NCBI GenBank assembly: GCA_035771165.1
Contig: JAWNZC010000324.1
Span: 668,501-732,500 of the forward strand
Length of the DNA stretch: 64,000 bases
Direction: 5' to 3'
Origin: Paragorgia papillata
Lineage: Eukaryota; Cnidaria; Anthozoa; Scleralcyonacea; Coralliidae
Translations under genes and position numbers: made by a program
Shown here: positions 20,694-34,800 of the stretch, piece after piece
How positions within the stretch are numbered: the stretch's first letter is position 1
Layout of the letters: each line of letters opens with the position of its first letter
Notes under the pieces: generated by a model
Told to the model about the DNA's origin: nothing
What the model saw: the letters and a program-made list of their open reading frames with translations, nothing else
The model's database searches: none

Positions 20694-23217
20694 ATTCCAA
20701 GCAAAGATTAAGCTAAAACATAGACCACTGCATGATCCAGAAGCTCTCCACGAACGCCTCTGTTTCTGGCGCCCCAACTTTCTTTTCAAACATGCAAGAA
20801 AGAGATCTTGCTCCCAGAATAATCTTATGAAAACGAGTTCATAAGGGCTAATTTATATGCACATAAAAGAATATTAATATGGCGGCATTTATGAATAAGT
20901 TCTATATAGGTTGTATAACGTCATAGTTTAAGATTGTCTCAATTAACATCTTACAACGACGCCAAAGAATCTTTATAAAAAATATCCCTATTATAGAACG
21001 TATGATACACTTATGTAATTATGAAATAACCATTTAATTACAGATACGTCATTCGTCATAGGACTATACTTGTATTCTGCATAATAATTAATTAATGCTG
21101 CATGAAATTTGAGAATAAGTGCGTATGCAAAGAATAAAAATATTGTATAGTACATAAACATTGAATGCGCAGCAGTGAATTGCCAAGCGGCAATATGGCT
21201 ACGCCTAGAATTGAATAACAGTGACCAACGTTTTCCTAGATGTATTACACGATTATATAGACACCATGCACACACATGCACTGACGCAATATCTCGTGTA
21301 TATCATATATAGTGTGCGTATACGTTGATATGTATATCATTATGGGGTATTTGTATGTGTACAACACAAGACTACTCAGATAAGAAAGTGTTTCCTAACA
21401 AAAATATCAATTCCCCAATAGGAAAGGTTATACGGTGGGGTTGTGATTAAAGTGCCTATAATCGAATACAATATTACGGATATAGATTTTATGCGAAATG
21501 AATAGTTGAATGCCAAAATATTTTTGGCGTGTAGATATGTATCGCGTATTTCTCACTAAAATATAGTAAAATACGCATAGTCTAAAACCATATTTTAGAG
21601 ATCCAGAAGGTAAAGAAACCATGACTATACTTCGCGATTAGCAGACAAAGAGAAGAGAGGAATCATTGATATAGTATAATCGACTTGAATAAATCGAGTT
21701 TTGTAAGCGGGTATTTAAGAAGACTATACATCGACCTAAATGGTTCTTGGAAAATGTACGCATGGATTCACAAAAATCAATAATCGCTGCAACAAAATTA
21801 AGTTAATATATTTACAGCTGAGTGTAGACACGGAGAAAAGTACAATATAGCAAGATAGGTAACCTTACAGTTTACCTATCTTGCTGCATTGACATTGTCT
21901 TGCAGTATATAAATTATACAAAACGATTTGACTGCGTATTATATAAATTTGAACTGCTTTGAATATACATAGTTACAAAGACTAGAGACACCAAACAAAA
22001 AAATCTGTAACTTAGTTTTGTCCGTATAAGTTAGCCATTTATTATAAACAAACGAAATAGATGCATAAAGCTTTGCTCGTTCAATGCATAACTGGGACAA
22101 GTTAAGAAAAAATGTGCATCTGTTTCTTTAGAAAAACCGCAAGAACAAGATGGAGAGGCTGAATTTCACTTAAATAAATCAGAATTCAGTTGTGAATTAT
22201 TTAACCTTAAGCGCGTGTATGAAAAATTGAAACATATCTTGAAATTGAAACATTATACAGGATATTATAGTGCTTGGGTCCAAATTTTAATTTAATGGCT
22301 TTTTTAAAGGAAGCTAAGTCGGCATTTCTATATCTAAACTATTCCAAAGCTTAATGGCAGAATAAAAAAAAACTAACCTTTATGTCTATTAGTTTGACTG
22401 CTTGGTAAACTATACTTTTCACCATACCTAAGTGATCACCCTGTTCTTTCACCGACTGTTTGAAGTGGTTCGCTGCTTATAAAGAGTACAGCCTATACAA
22501 TTCTATATATCGGTGCAACATTGTAAGGCACATTCATAATAGAAACAGCCAATTCCATGTAGTGTATATAAAATACAATGATTTCTCTTAAATTCCAAAC
22601 AAAGATTACGCTAAACATAGACCACTGCATGGTCCAGAAGTTCTCCACGAACGCCTCTGTTTCTCGCGCCCCAACTTTCTTTGCAAACATGTAAGAAAGA
22701 GATCTTGCTCCCAAAATAATCAATACTATAATGCCAGGTCTATAGGCTGTATAACGTCATAGTTCAAAATTGCCTTCAAATAACATCTTACAACCGCGCC
22801 AAAGTTCTTATTGCTAAAATTTCCTAAATCAAAGAATCTTTATAAAATAAATATAACTATTAGAACGTATTATACACTTATATGTAAAGACATCTGGCGC
22901 CATTTAATTACAGACACGTCATTCGTCCTGGGACTACTTGTATTCGGCATAATAATAGTCTCAAACAGCTATAAAAATAAGTGCTTTTGGTCATGTTATA
23001 TAAACTGACACAGTCAGCAAGATCAGAAGGACCTATAGTAAGCCAAGAAAGAAATAATATACGTGGAAGGTGAGATTATAAAACAGTATTTTATATAGAT
23101 ACACATGCAATAACTTTTTAGAACTTGATAACTTGCAAAAAAGAATGGCTTTACGCTTCACGAAAGCAGATTCGTGGAGAAACATATTCGTACGTGCTCA
23201 CCACAAGTTTAAAATTA

Positions 23218-24173
23218 ATCCCCGAGCCCGGGCGAGGATGCTAATCTAGACACGCGTGGAGTCCATTTACACGCAAAATTACACGCGAGATGAAAACCTA
23301 AAGTAATTCTGAAACACGTTTATATTTAAGAAATAGAAAACATTTTCCGTGTTTCCACAGAGTTATAGAAACACGAGTGGAAGTTTTGGAGAACGAGAAA
23401 TTGTAGTGGGAACACGAGCCCGCAGGGCGAGTGTTTCCATGCAACTGTATTTCGAGTTCTCCCAAACTTCCGCAAGTATTTCTATAACTGTATGGGAACA
23501 CGGAAAAAATGTTTTCTATTTCCTTTATAAAATAACCTGTCGAAAATAGGTATAGAACGTAAAAATAATCACGGCATCAAAGCGTAAATTCGCCTTACTC
23601 TTCATAATGTACGGCGTATGATGGCGTATCCTACACCGTAATGATGGCGCATTGAATGGCGTCGACCTTGCCGTGTTTCCATAAAGTTATAGAAACACGG
23701 CTTTCAACCAATCGCCGCGCTTGTTTTCAAAATGTTATTTTATAAATATACATATATATATATATATACATACACGTTATCAAATCCACAACTTGCGCAG
23801 TTCGGATAGCAGGGTACTGGTAACTAACCTGTTAAATTATTCAAATTATTTAAGTTTACGTCAGCAAATTATAATCATTATAAGTTCGGTTGGATTGCGA
23901 AATACAGTTTTTTCACGATCATGACGAAAGAAATCTTTGGCAGAAAAAATGGTTTCAGCTAAAATGTACATTAACATTACTATGGAAAAGGACCAAAGAA
24001 AGAAGGCTAAGAAGAGATGTGACAGCAATAGAGACAACAGAGAAGAGGCAACAATAAACATGACTTAAAACCACTGAAAAAAGCGTAAAAATTTATACAA
24101 TAAAGACCGAAAACGATGCCGACCGAAATGTATCTGAAAGAACAAGGATGTGTGCTGAAACTGTTCAAAGCTG
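23218..24173 (-). repeat. 1.1-kb dispersed repeat, inverted and interrupted copy
   Basis: 23218-23310 and 23776-24173 are the reverse complement of about 9060-9170 and 8676-9048 of unit 1. Between them lies a 465-bp insertion with a hairpin (23330-23522) and a (TA)n tract. The direction is opposite to that in unit 1. Confidence 0.7.
23330..23522. repeat. Hairpin element with AAATAGAAAACATTTTCCGT arms
   Basis: The left arm (23330-23355) is mirrored by ACGGAAAAAATGTTTTCTAT (23501-23520). Inner steps match too, for example AGTTATAGAAACACGAGTGG with its complement near 23476-23495. The apex is ACACGAGCCCGCAGGGCGAG (23412-23431). Both strands give similar open frames (66-67 aa) because of the palindrome; these are not genes. 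Confidence 0.75.
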
Positions 24174-24420
24174 GGCATTAATAATATTCATAATGCCCGC
24201 GGGCATTACGGAGAAATCTCGTCACGTCAGCAACCAATCACAGCGCGCGATTTTACCGGAAGTAATTCGTGCCATATAATAATATATGTTAATTATAGTT
24301 GATTTCAAAAACAGAGTTTTAAAACTATTGAGTGTTATATGCCAAATCCAATCTATATATCTTACTAGCTTTGCCAGCATATATATCATGTAGCTTTGGT
24401 AAATAATGTAAAAAAAAATT
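24174..24420. repeat. GC-rich palindrome AATGCCCGCGGGCATT and flank
   Basis: TAATGCCCGCGGGCATTA (24193-24210) and GGGCATTAATAATATTCATA also occur at 8037-8073 in unit 1. The flank holds GCCATATAATAATAT, the word associated with the hairpin family, and a CAATCACAGCGCGCGATT tract. No gene. Confidence 0.5.
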
Positions 24421-24814
24421 CCCGTTGAAATAGTTTTTTACATTATTTACCAAAGCTACATGATATCATAACATTACAGTTCAAGTAAAGTCGAAATTTT
24501 AAACTATGCTTGCGTCTTCAAAATGTTTTCATCTACACGGTAAACGTAGAAATCGGCGAGGACTAAAAAATTGGATGTTTGGAATGCGTCAAAACATTTC
24601 GCGCGTGCATGTTTCAAGAAAACTAACTAATATATTTATTGTTTACAACTTTTCCTTGCCGGGAAATTTTGTAGATAAGTCGTGACAACTGCATGCATGG
24701 TTCATTGCCATACAACTACAACTTTGTAGCTTTGCTCTCTTAATTATTTCTATTATTCTTGCAGCAATCTCGTTTTTTGTGTGTGGTGCCAAACGACTGA
24801 CTTATCAGTTGAAA

Positions 24815-25816
24815 ATGTCTTATGTAAGTATACTGAATTTGCATCAAGGCTATATAATTATATTATAGAATTGACACTGATTCCGTGGGCCACTTTTTTG
24901 TTCTTACCACTTTGTGACGTCATCTGTTCATCTATTTAACAAATAGAATCCATTTTGCCGTTGTCTGTTCAGTTATAGATGCACAGATGACGTCACAACG
25001 TGGTAAGAACAAAAAAGTGGCCGACGAGATGTAGTCGAGTGGGTCACTGATGTTCTTAACACGTTGTGACGTCCTCTGTGCATCTATAACTGAACAGACA
25101 ACCGCAAAATGGAATCTATTTGTTTTATACAATAAAAAAGTTTAAAAAAACAACTTTTGATAAGATTTATTGAATTTCCCGCCGAACTTCCGGGGCATTG
25201 AAAAAGATGAAGCACATCTGACGTGATCCATGATCTATACAAAACAAGCAATATGATTGGTTCGTGACATTGGAGTGGCGATTTTCATTGGTTCACAGCA
25301 ATCAGAACAAGTTGTGACGAAATCCGTGCATCTGTCCAGTAATAGATCATGGCTCTCGACCAATGAAAATGTGCAAAACACTTAGCTTATTGTATAAAAC
25401 TGAATAGACAACGGCGAAATGGAATCTATTTGTTAAATAGATAGATAGAAGCTTTATTTAACCTGGAAGTCCTGCACTACCTAGTTGTTATTCTGAACTA
25501 TTTATGTGTTGAATCTAATGCAAAATAGTTAAATACTTTGTTCAAGATTATTGCATTAGATTCGATGTATGGCGGTTTCCACGTTTAAGATGGGCTCTTT
25601 TTCAGTATTATTTGCTATCCTTAACTGTCGTGTAAGTCGTTTTTGTGTTATACTCTATAAATAATAAATGTATGTGTATGTATGTGTCTATGTGTGTGTG
25701 TATATGTGTATGTATATGTGTATGTATATGTATATGTATTATCTTGGATCCTTCGAACTAGAGACATTTATCGTTGGATATCCGGCAGTTTTATTCTAAC
25801 CTATATATATATATAT

Positions 25817-25868
<52 letters not shown>

Positions 25869-28800
25869 ATCAACCAACTGGTGGACTATTACAAATCCGG
25901 CTTTCTGATTGGCTGAGCTACCATGGTCTATTGGTGATAGACAATAGTAGCGTTATCCAATGATAAACCTTCTTATAGCTGGAATACTCCTATTCTGACC
26001 AATCAGAAGCCACGGCATATTCACGCCGCAAGCAAAACCAGGAAACTAGGCTAAAAAATCAAACATGGCGTCTGCTAAAATTTTTGTACGAGTGAAGAAA
26101 ACATTGGGTCGAAAGTAATGGAAATATATTCAGTTTGACATTTTCGAATAAGAAAATGAATATCCCTATGGAGTATATCTACACCAAGTTTGAAGCGCCT
26201 GCGATACGCTAATGAATATACCGCATTATTAAAAATGCCTGAATATAAATGAAGGAACGTCGAACAAAGAAGAAGAAATACAGGTCAGTCTGGCATGCTC
26301 CCTTGATTAGACATCTCTTCTGAAGCTCAACCAAGCATTGTATGCTCAACTGTGAGCATACCAGTAAATCTGAGGAAGTGTGGTCGAAAGGTGGGCGTGT
26401 GGGCGGTGAAACATTGAATGCATCCCTGAAATGGTTTTGGTCGAAAGGTGGGCGTGTGGATTCCTCAAACTCCTTTCCTTGTTTTGATTGTTGTTTAGAT
26501 TGTTGATATTAAATTTATTTTTATGCCTGCAAGATCACAAATCATTTCGACATGCAGGCATAAAAATAAATTTAATATCAACAATCTAAACAACAATCAA
26601 AACAAGGAAAGGAGCTTGAGGAATCCACCGCCCACGCGCCCACCTTTCGACCAAAACCATTTGAGGGATGCATTCAATGTTTCACCACCCACACGCCCAC
26701 CTTTCGACCAAAACCATTTGAGGGATGCATTCATTGTTCACCGCCCACACGCCCACCTTTTGACCAATGGTATTGAGCACTTCCGACATTCCGTGAACAA
26801 AATCACACGTGCTCGTTTGTGTATATATATATACAGTCGAACCTCTATTGAGCGGTCACCCTCTATTAAACGGCCACTTGTCAAAACCCCTAAAATATTC
26901 CCTGTAATTTACTATAGATTACCCCTCTATTAAACGGCCACCTCTATTAAGCGGCCACGGCCACCTACGAGCGTTCCCAATTGGTATTTCGTGTTGTTTT
27001 TCACCTGTATTAAACGGCCAGCTTAATTTATCTTAGGCACAATTTTTACCGCAAGAGAACCGAAACTAAAACTTGAGCTAAATAAGAGACCATAGAACAC
27101 TTAGTTGTTGTCAGTAAGTACATGTATTTCATTCAACACATGTCACTTGAAACCTCATGCCTCAAGTTTACATGTAATCAAACTCAAAAACATTGTCGGT
27201 AATAAAAATATCTCCATGTCCGTTGCAGAGAAACACTACTCTTTACTTTGCGTCAGTCTTAGTCTTTTTTCTCGCGGCCGAGCCACAGGCAGCCCAAAAG
27301 TACACCCGGAACGGCGTTAAGATTACTCTTGGGACTAAGAATTATTCATCTTCTTTGTTGTGTGAGGAAAATTCTAATGATTAAGGACGTTGTCCTCGAC
27401 GTTCGCGTTGTATTTTCTTAAGCTCTGCTCTCTAATATTTCAAATGGCTCTCACTTGAAGCTCCGTAAAATCCGCAAAAACCGCTCGATCTCGCTAAAAC
27501 TGCCATCAGTATACATTAGTTAAGAACTTGGCTTTCGGTTCATTGCTCTTTCGACCCAAACGTTCATCTTCGCAGATCGAGAAACGTTTATACAAACTGA
27601 GGTGACACCGGCCGCTCGTACGCATACGGCGAGAGCTTTTGTGAAGCCAAAGCCAGTTTGTATATAAACGTTCCAGTCGAGCTACAAAGAAGATGAAAGA
27701 GCAATGAACGGATAGCCAGTTTCTTGACCAATGTACTCATGGCAATTTTCGAGATCGAGCGGTTTTTGTGTATTTTACGGAGATTTAAACGAGGGTCGTC
27801 TGAAATGTTCTCTATATGAAAGTTACCAAGCCTTTCCTTATTTTTAGTATAAAGAGGTTATAATTGACTGTGAAGGCTAGTTTCCACTCAGGAAAATCTT
27901 CCTCAGGACGGGAATGGACAGGAAAGTTTTCTTTGTCTTGTGAGCTCTCGGTCGGAACTAATGACTTTAACACAAAAGAAACTTTCCTGTCCGTTCCTAT
28001 CCTGCGGACAATTTTCCAAAGTGTAAACTAGCCTTGAGTGGAACTCGTCGAAGAGTAGTTGAAACTCGACTCGGAAGTCATATCAGAAAGACGCAAACAT
28101 CAACAAATAGAAATTAAGAACATTTATTTCGAATTTATATGTATATATTCATGCATTTTATAGTATATTATTATGGCCGCGTGAAAAAAGACTAAATAAA
28201 ACTGACATCCAAGATGACCGCGTAGGGCCTGAAACTGACGTCCAAAAATTCCCCATGTCCGCCATTTTTTGCCTCACTTTTTCGTCCAGTGATTGACTGG
28301 AGTCAGCCTTCCAGGTATATATAGAGTTCACTGACTCTCCTAAGCGTCTTCATACAAGATTAAGATGCAAACATTTGTCTTATTTAGTTTACCTCTTACG
28401 GCCTTGGTAGAATCTCAGTGAGTGCTATGAGACTGGGGCCAGTGTGCTAAAAGAGGAACACACGGAGGTAGCGACGATGCAAACATTTGTCTTATTTAGT
28501 TTACCTCTTACGGCCTTGGTAGAATCTCAGTGAGTGCTATGAGACTGGGGCCAGTGTGCTAAAAGAGGAACACACGGAGGTAGCGACCAGTGCTACACGA
28601 CACAAATAGGGGTGTCGAACCCCTCTCCAGTGCTGACAAACAAATGCAGTGATGTTCGTTAAGTCTGGAATGAATGAACTATGAGATGACAAATTAAATG
28701 ACACGTCTAGTCACTGTTCGTTACGTAGATGGAAGATCGTGAATAAGGCTAGGAAAATAAGAGGAAAATTTTAAGAAGTTAAAAGAGCTGGGAAAAGAGT

Positions 28801-31800
28801 CCAGCATAAAGTTCGTAGTTTATGCGATGGTCGGTTCAAAAACTATTGTGTTGTTTGAAGGCAAGGTGCCAAAAAGTCCATTAACAAGCCAATCCTTGGA
28901 GAAGGTCTCAGCTTTGGTGACTTGTTGTTGCAATCGCAGGTGCAAGCGAAAGCTAGATTTAATTTTTAAGAGTGCAGCATCAATGTCAATTGGTCTCTGC
29001 CTAAACCTATAGTTGTTTCGCATAACCCATATCTGGTGTTTAATCAGGCATAGTAGTACGGAAAAAGCCGGTGGGCACTTTAGGCGAGGATTAAACCCAA
29101 AGAGCACATGCCTGGGCTCCAGGACAAATGTTGATGCAATGCCAGCAGTGAGAAGTAAGCAAAACCATTGTCGAAGACTGTTATATTTAGGACAGTCTAT
29201 AAAAAGGTGAAGAGCCGTTTCTAGTTGACCACATGCACATTGTGGATTGACTCGCATTTTAAACTTGATAAGCCGGCCAGCGGTCGGTAATACCCCATGC
29301 GCCGTTTTCCAAGACGTGTCCAAGGCCGGCCTAACAAAGCAACATTGGTGAATGGTTGTCCAAGTATGCTTCCAGTACAACGGCCCATATAGCGATAAAT
29401 ATTTCGTAATACAGTTTGGTTGACGATAGTGAGTTCTTATCAAGAATTTGTACACCAGGTTTGCAGAAATTTCAGCCAGTTCGGTGGGTTGACTGACAGA
29501 TGGTATCGGAAGCAGTAATGCGCCGTCGTGATTTCTAGTTCCTTGAACGTCTAACCAGGATAGAATAACCTTGCGGTAGAATGGAGGAAGTGCAGATAAG
29601 GTTGATCTGCCTATTCTTTTTAGTGCGAATACGCGTTCAACTGGGGAAGCCAGGAAGGCGTGGCGAAGCCAGTATTTGAAAAAGTACTTCCAGATAGCCT
29701 CGCCAGGAGCAAAAAATCTTTTTATCCATAGTACAGAAAGCGACGTCAACTTCTTTTGTATGTCTACAACCGAAAATCCACCAAGATTCTTGGGTTGACA
29801 AACTAATGAACGGGCAACAAAAGTCATTCTCCCAGACCAAAAGAAGTCCCAAACTGCGGTATTTATAGTTTTAAGTACTTCCTGTGGCATAACAAACATA
29901 CTCGCGATGTACCATAATTGTGATAGAACCAACACGTTTATTACAGGGGATTTGCCGGTCAATGATAGATCTCTTTCCTTCCAAGCTTTCAGCGTGACTA
30001 GAATCTTTTTCACTGGTTTGATCCAAGATTCACCAACACTGCCATCGGCCTTTATGATTGTGCCAAGTATTGCAATTTTTTCGTTTGACCATTTCATATT
30101 GGGTGCCGGTGGATCTGTACGAGTTTTCCAAGGACCAAGCCATAAAGCTGAACATTTACTCTGATTAAGTATAGCACCACTGGCTGTTTTATATCGATCC
30201 AAAAGTGCCAACAAGTTTATTACGGAAGAGTCAGTTGTTAGTAGAACTGTAGTGTCATCAGCGTATTGAGAGATCTTAGCTCTTTTTCTCCCCATTCCAG
30301 GAACCGGAAAGCCGATTATGTTAGTTGCATTACGAATTGCACACGCCAATGGTTCCGCACTTAGAACGTAAAGAAGCGGCGATAAGGGACAACCTTGACG
30401 AACACCACGATTTACTGAGAAAGGATCTGTCATGAAACCGTTAATATTTAGAGAGCTGACTACGTCGGTGTACAGTAACTTCATCCATTTAAGAAACGTT
30501 GGGCCAAAACCCATCTTCCCCAGAACTAGGTAAAGGAATGACCATTCAACTCGCTCGAAAGCTTTCGATTGATCCAATGACAGAATTATTCCAGGAATGC
30601 GATTTTTGTTGCTGTATTCTATAACATCCCGGACTAGGGCAACATTTTCCCCAATAAATCTCCCAGGGATTCCACATGTTTGGTCAGGCGACACCACTTT
30701 TCCAATCACTAGTAACAGCCTCTTAGCAAGCGCACGTGTAGCAATTTTGTAGTCAACGCACAGTAACGAAATTGGCCTCCAGTTATCCGGGTCCGCGACA
30801 TCCCCCTTTTTGTAGAGTAGCTGAATTATTCCCAGACGTTGAGTGTTACTTAATTTTCCGGAGTCAAAACATGAATTAAGGACTGCAACGAGGTCTTTAC
30901 CGAGCGTTTCCCAAAACGTGCGGTAAAATTCGACTGATAGGCCATCAACCCCGGGACTTTTTTCATTTTTCATTCCTCTAAGGGCTGCTAGGCATTCATC
31001 CACAGTCATGGGGCCTTCACATACATTCGCTTCTTCCTCACTCAACTGCTTGTCTAGCTGATCAAGAAAGAATGTTTGGTCCTGGGACTGAAGAGGTTCC
31101 GAAGAAAAGAGGTTTTTGTAGTAGGAGATCCAGATTCCCGGCACTTTAAGACTGTCAGTTACCATTGTACCCGATGTGTCTTTAACAGCATAGATTAACT
31201 TTTTTTGCGCACGCTTTTTCTCGAGTTTTAAAAAGTATTTGGTTGGTCGCTCACCGAGCTCTGCCCATTCCTCCCTGGCGCGGATGCGCGCGCCATTTAA
31301 CTCGTGTTGTAAGATTTGGTCTAGTTCACGGAGGGTCTCTTCTTGTTCCACACCGGCTTGTCCATCACCATTGTTGACACGTCGCTGTTGGTGCCACAAA
31401 AGATGGTTTAGTCGTTTCTTCCTTGTGCTCTGTTGTTTCGATTTCTTCTTGCTATATTTTTGTGTTAATTGCTTTATTTTAAACTTTCCAGCATCCCACC
31501 AAGAAGCTAAACTGTGAAATTTGGGGTTTTTTTTTGCGCCAGTTAACCCAAAAATCTTTTATCATTAAAGTGTATTCATTATCGGATAACAGACTTGAAT
31601 TGAATTTCCAATACCCTGGGCCCCTGGGGTAGTTAATAGGCAAACGTATTTTTAGGTATGCATAATAATGGTCAGAACGTATGTAGGGTGCAATCTCACA
31701 CATGTCTACCAAGCCCGATAGGTTGCGCGGTATCCAAAACATATCCAGACGAGAGCCTTTTGACTTGTCAGGATTATGCCATGTGTATGCGGATGCCGTT

Positions 31801-34800
31801 GGGTGAAGTTCGCGCCAAATATCGACAGAATCTGTTAAGTCCATTAGGTTTTGCAAGGAGTCCGACCAGTTGTATGCTGATGGAGACAAAAGGTTGCAGC
31901 CATATCTATCTTGGACAGCGTTTGGAACAGTATTAAAATCCCCACAAAAGAATGTTGGAATATTTGGATCAAGTATTTGATAAACAGAATCAAAGTATAT
32001 AGCACCGTCTTTCTTGTTATTAGGCCCGTAGATGCAAACAACTTTGATGATATAATTTCCTAAGTTCAGGTCACCGACTATGTACCGGCCATCGCAATCT
32101 CGCCATGACTGTTCACACTGAAACGAATTATTATACAGCAGGGCAACGCCACAGCTTTTTTGACTTCCTGGTGATGACAGAACTGAGTAGTTCGTGTCTT
32201 TAAACCATTTCTTTAATTCATTTTCCGAAATAGAATGTGTTTCTTGAATGCAAATAATACTAGGTTTTACACAATTTAACCACTGTTTGAGCAATAGAAC
32301 TTTGTCAGGATTACGAAGACCTTGTACATTCAAGGTTATAAACGAGATTGGTATTAATTTATTCATTGTGTACTTTAGTACGGTTTGTCTTTTCTTTTAT
32401 TGGATCGAACCAGCTTGAGCGTTCCAAAGAAATGGTGATAAGCAGACCCAGAGGGTGAACTATTAGCCTTTTCTAATTCTGACGGCAGAGAACAGAGAGA
32501 AAGTGATCTTTGTAGTTGACCACGCGTTGTAATACAGAACTCCGACGTGTTTCTTTGGTAATTACTTGGAGTATGGGCAATCCTACGGCGAGGCTGGTTT
32601 GGCGTCGTAAACTTCTCGCTTTGAACGGCTCGCGGGTTTTCATTGACAGGATGCTCCTCTTCGCTCTGCGTGTCCTGATTTGCATTTCCCTCCCCCAGAG
32701 GGACCATTTGCCTCTCATCATTGATATCCTGGCCATTGTCCACCATAGATGGATGCGTGTCTTCCTTTGCATAAGGACAGTTGCCTTCCATTGAAGAGCT
32801 CTCGAGAGCCCCCTCCTCTGATTGAGAAGCAGCTGGCGTATTATCATTTTGGCTGCTCTCCGACCTTTCAGCGACCCATTGCAGGTTGGTTTCCATCCTG
32901 ATGGGTAACAACTTGCGTGACTTCCTCACTTGTAGGTTGGCTGCTTTCCTTTTGAGAAATTTCTTCTACGGCTTCATTTGCATGTTGGCTAGCTTCCATT
33001 TGATTGCCTTCAAGGGCGTCTCCCATGGGCTGTTGATTGGTTGCGTCCATTGGCAACCTCTCTTGCGTATCATCATTATCTTTTGTTTGAGAACCTTCTT
33101 CTTCGCTTTCATCGAGAGTGACTCCGCCATTGTGGGCAGGCAACGAAGTTGACACCTCGGTGTTTTCTGCTCGTGATCGCTTTGGATTTGGCGACGAAGT
33201 AGGAGTTTCATCGTTTTCGAATTCATCTTCGCTCTCGACTCCCAAGGGGCTAAATCGGTTTTCATCATTACGCGAGGTTTCAACTGTTGCGTTACTACGT
33301 TGGGTAGGCATATTTCCCCACGGACGATCGCAGTTGAAAGCCGTGTGCTCATGAGAGCCACACCTCGAACACGAATTGACATTCCTAGGGCAGTTTTGCA
33401 TGATGTGACCTAACTCCTTACACTTAAAGCATGTTGGAATTTGACCCCGATAAAAAACTCTCGCTGTATAGTGACCCACTCTTATTAACGATGGGATTGG
33501 GGATTTGATTTTCATCGTTACGAGTCGTGTTCCGGTTAGAACAGAATTCCACTTTTTGTGGCTTTGGGAATCAATCTTTACAACATCACCGTAGAGCGAT
33601 AATGCTCGAGTAAAGTAATCATCGCTTAATTCCATAGGGACATTATGAACTTTGACTGTCGTTCTACTAGAGGCTTCACGAAGAGCTAACTTAGCCCCTC
33701 GAAAAGAAAGGCCCTCGCTTAGGAAGACCTTCATTCTTGTAGAATTCGCGAACGAAAAACGAATCTGGTGTTTCGGTAGAAACTGGACACACTTGAAGAA
33801 TTCAGTCATATTTTGAAAAAAGGCGCTCACAAAATTCATCACTCGTCACACGCTGGTGAGCACTGTCGTTTAGTATTTCACTCGGCAAAGTTGTATACAC
33901 CACGTTTTCCGTAATTTTCTCCATTATTAGAACACACACACAAATTTAAAACACACCCGATGTGGTTTTCACACTATATAATGGATAGACTCACCGGAAA
34001 GTGCTGCCGACTTTTTGGTCAGGAAGACCCAGCCGCTACGATGGCGATACTCCAAGGGAAGCCAAGTTGAGTTTGACTGGAAAAAGGACAAGGTTATAAA
34101 TGATCCAGACGTTCGTTGAATAAATACTCCTGATACAAATTCTTCGGGCCTTCTTCTCTAGTGGATGCAAACAGTTGTTGAACAACAACATTTGTTGAAT
34201 AACGAGTAATGATCAGAACGGCTATTTATGGCACGCCACTTAGAATATAAAAACTGGGACTAATACTAAATCAAAGCGCATGCTCACATCACTAATTTAA
34301 TAATCGAAGCCTATTAAACCTTACCTCGAAGGTTTATCAGCTCTTAACATGATGTAGTTTTAGCTAACTTAAGGGGAGGGTCAACCCAAACTTTGACGCA
34401 GATGGGGATTTCTTGTTTTTCTGAAGAATTAGAGTATTGGAACCTCTCTTAATAATGTCTATATGTTTTTTCCGGTTAAACGGTCCAAAAGGATTGAATT
34501 TCGTGCGATTTTCTGCGAGTATTCCTTAACCGCGTGGGAAAAGTGCTGGAAAACGAGTTTGTGTATTTCGATTTGGTAGCGAGAGAGTTTTTCAACGGGT
34601 GGACGCTTTTGACGAGAATCAAAGCGCTTTTGATTTAGCGTTGCTAAGTTTCCACATTGCCGTATTTCGCAGTTGACGAGGACATCATTAAGACCAATGA
34701 CCCGATCCCTGGTCCTGTAAAAGAATCTACGGGACCCTCTGGCTTTGTTGCTAACGAGGGAGGCTGTGGACAGCAGGAAACTGGTAGCGTCCGCCATTGT

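Larger units (their letters stand above)
28588..34080 (-). mobile_element. Tx1/L1-like LINE, nearly full length (ends approximate)
   Basis: On the minus strand: 5' UTR (about 34080-33925), ORF1 (33924-32375, frameshifted), ORF2 endonuclease (32366-31479) and ORF2 reverse transcriptase (31399-28820), then a 3' UTR that may include the 112-bp tandem repeats. ORF1 and ORF2 are only 8 bp apart. The endonuclease, RT and C-terminal Cys/His motif follow the L1/Tx1 pattern, not CR1. Only a few frameshifts are visible, so the insertion is fairly young. It lies antisense in the gene B intron. Confidence 0.8.

Noticed and set aside
26523..26933. 136-aa frame with PPTRPPFDQNHLRDAF repeats
   Set aside because: It runs along one arm of a palindrome and into a Tigger-like end; the repeated peptide is the repeated arm unit.
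28605..28630. tRNA T-arm-like word GGGGTGTCGAACCCC
   Set aside because: No A-box or acceptor stem at the right distance; it is a short hairpin in the LINE 3' UTR.
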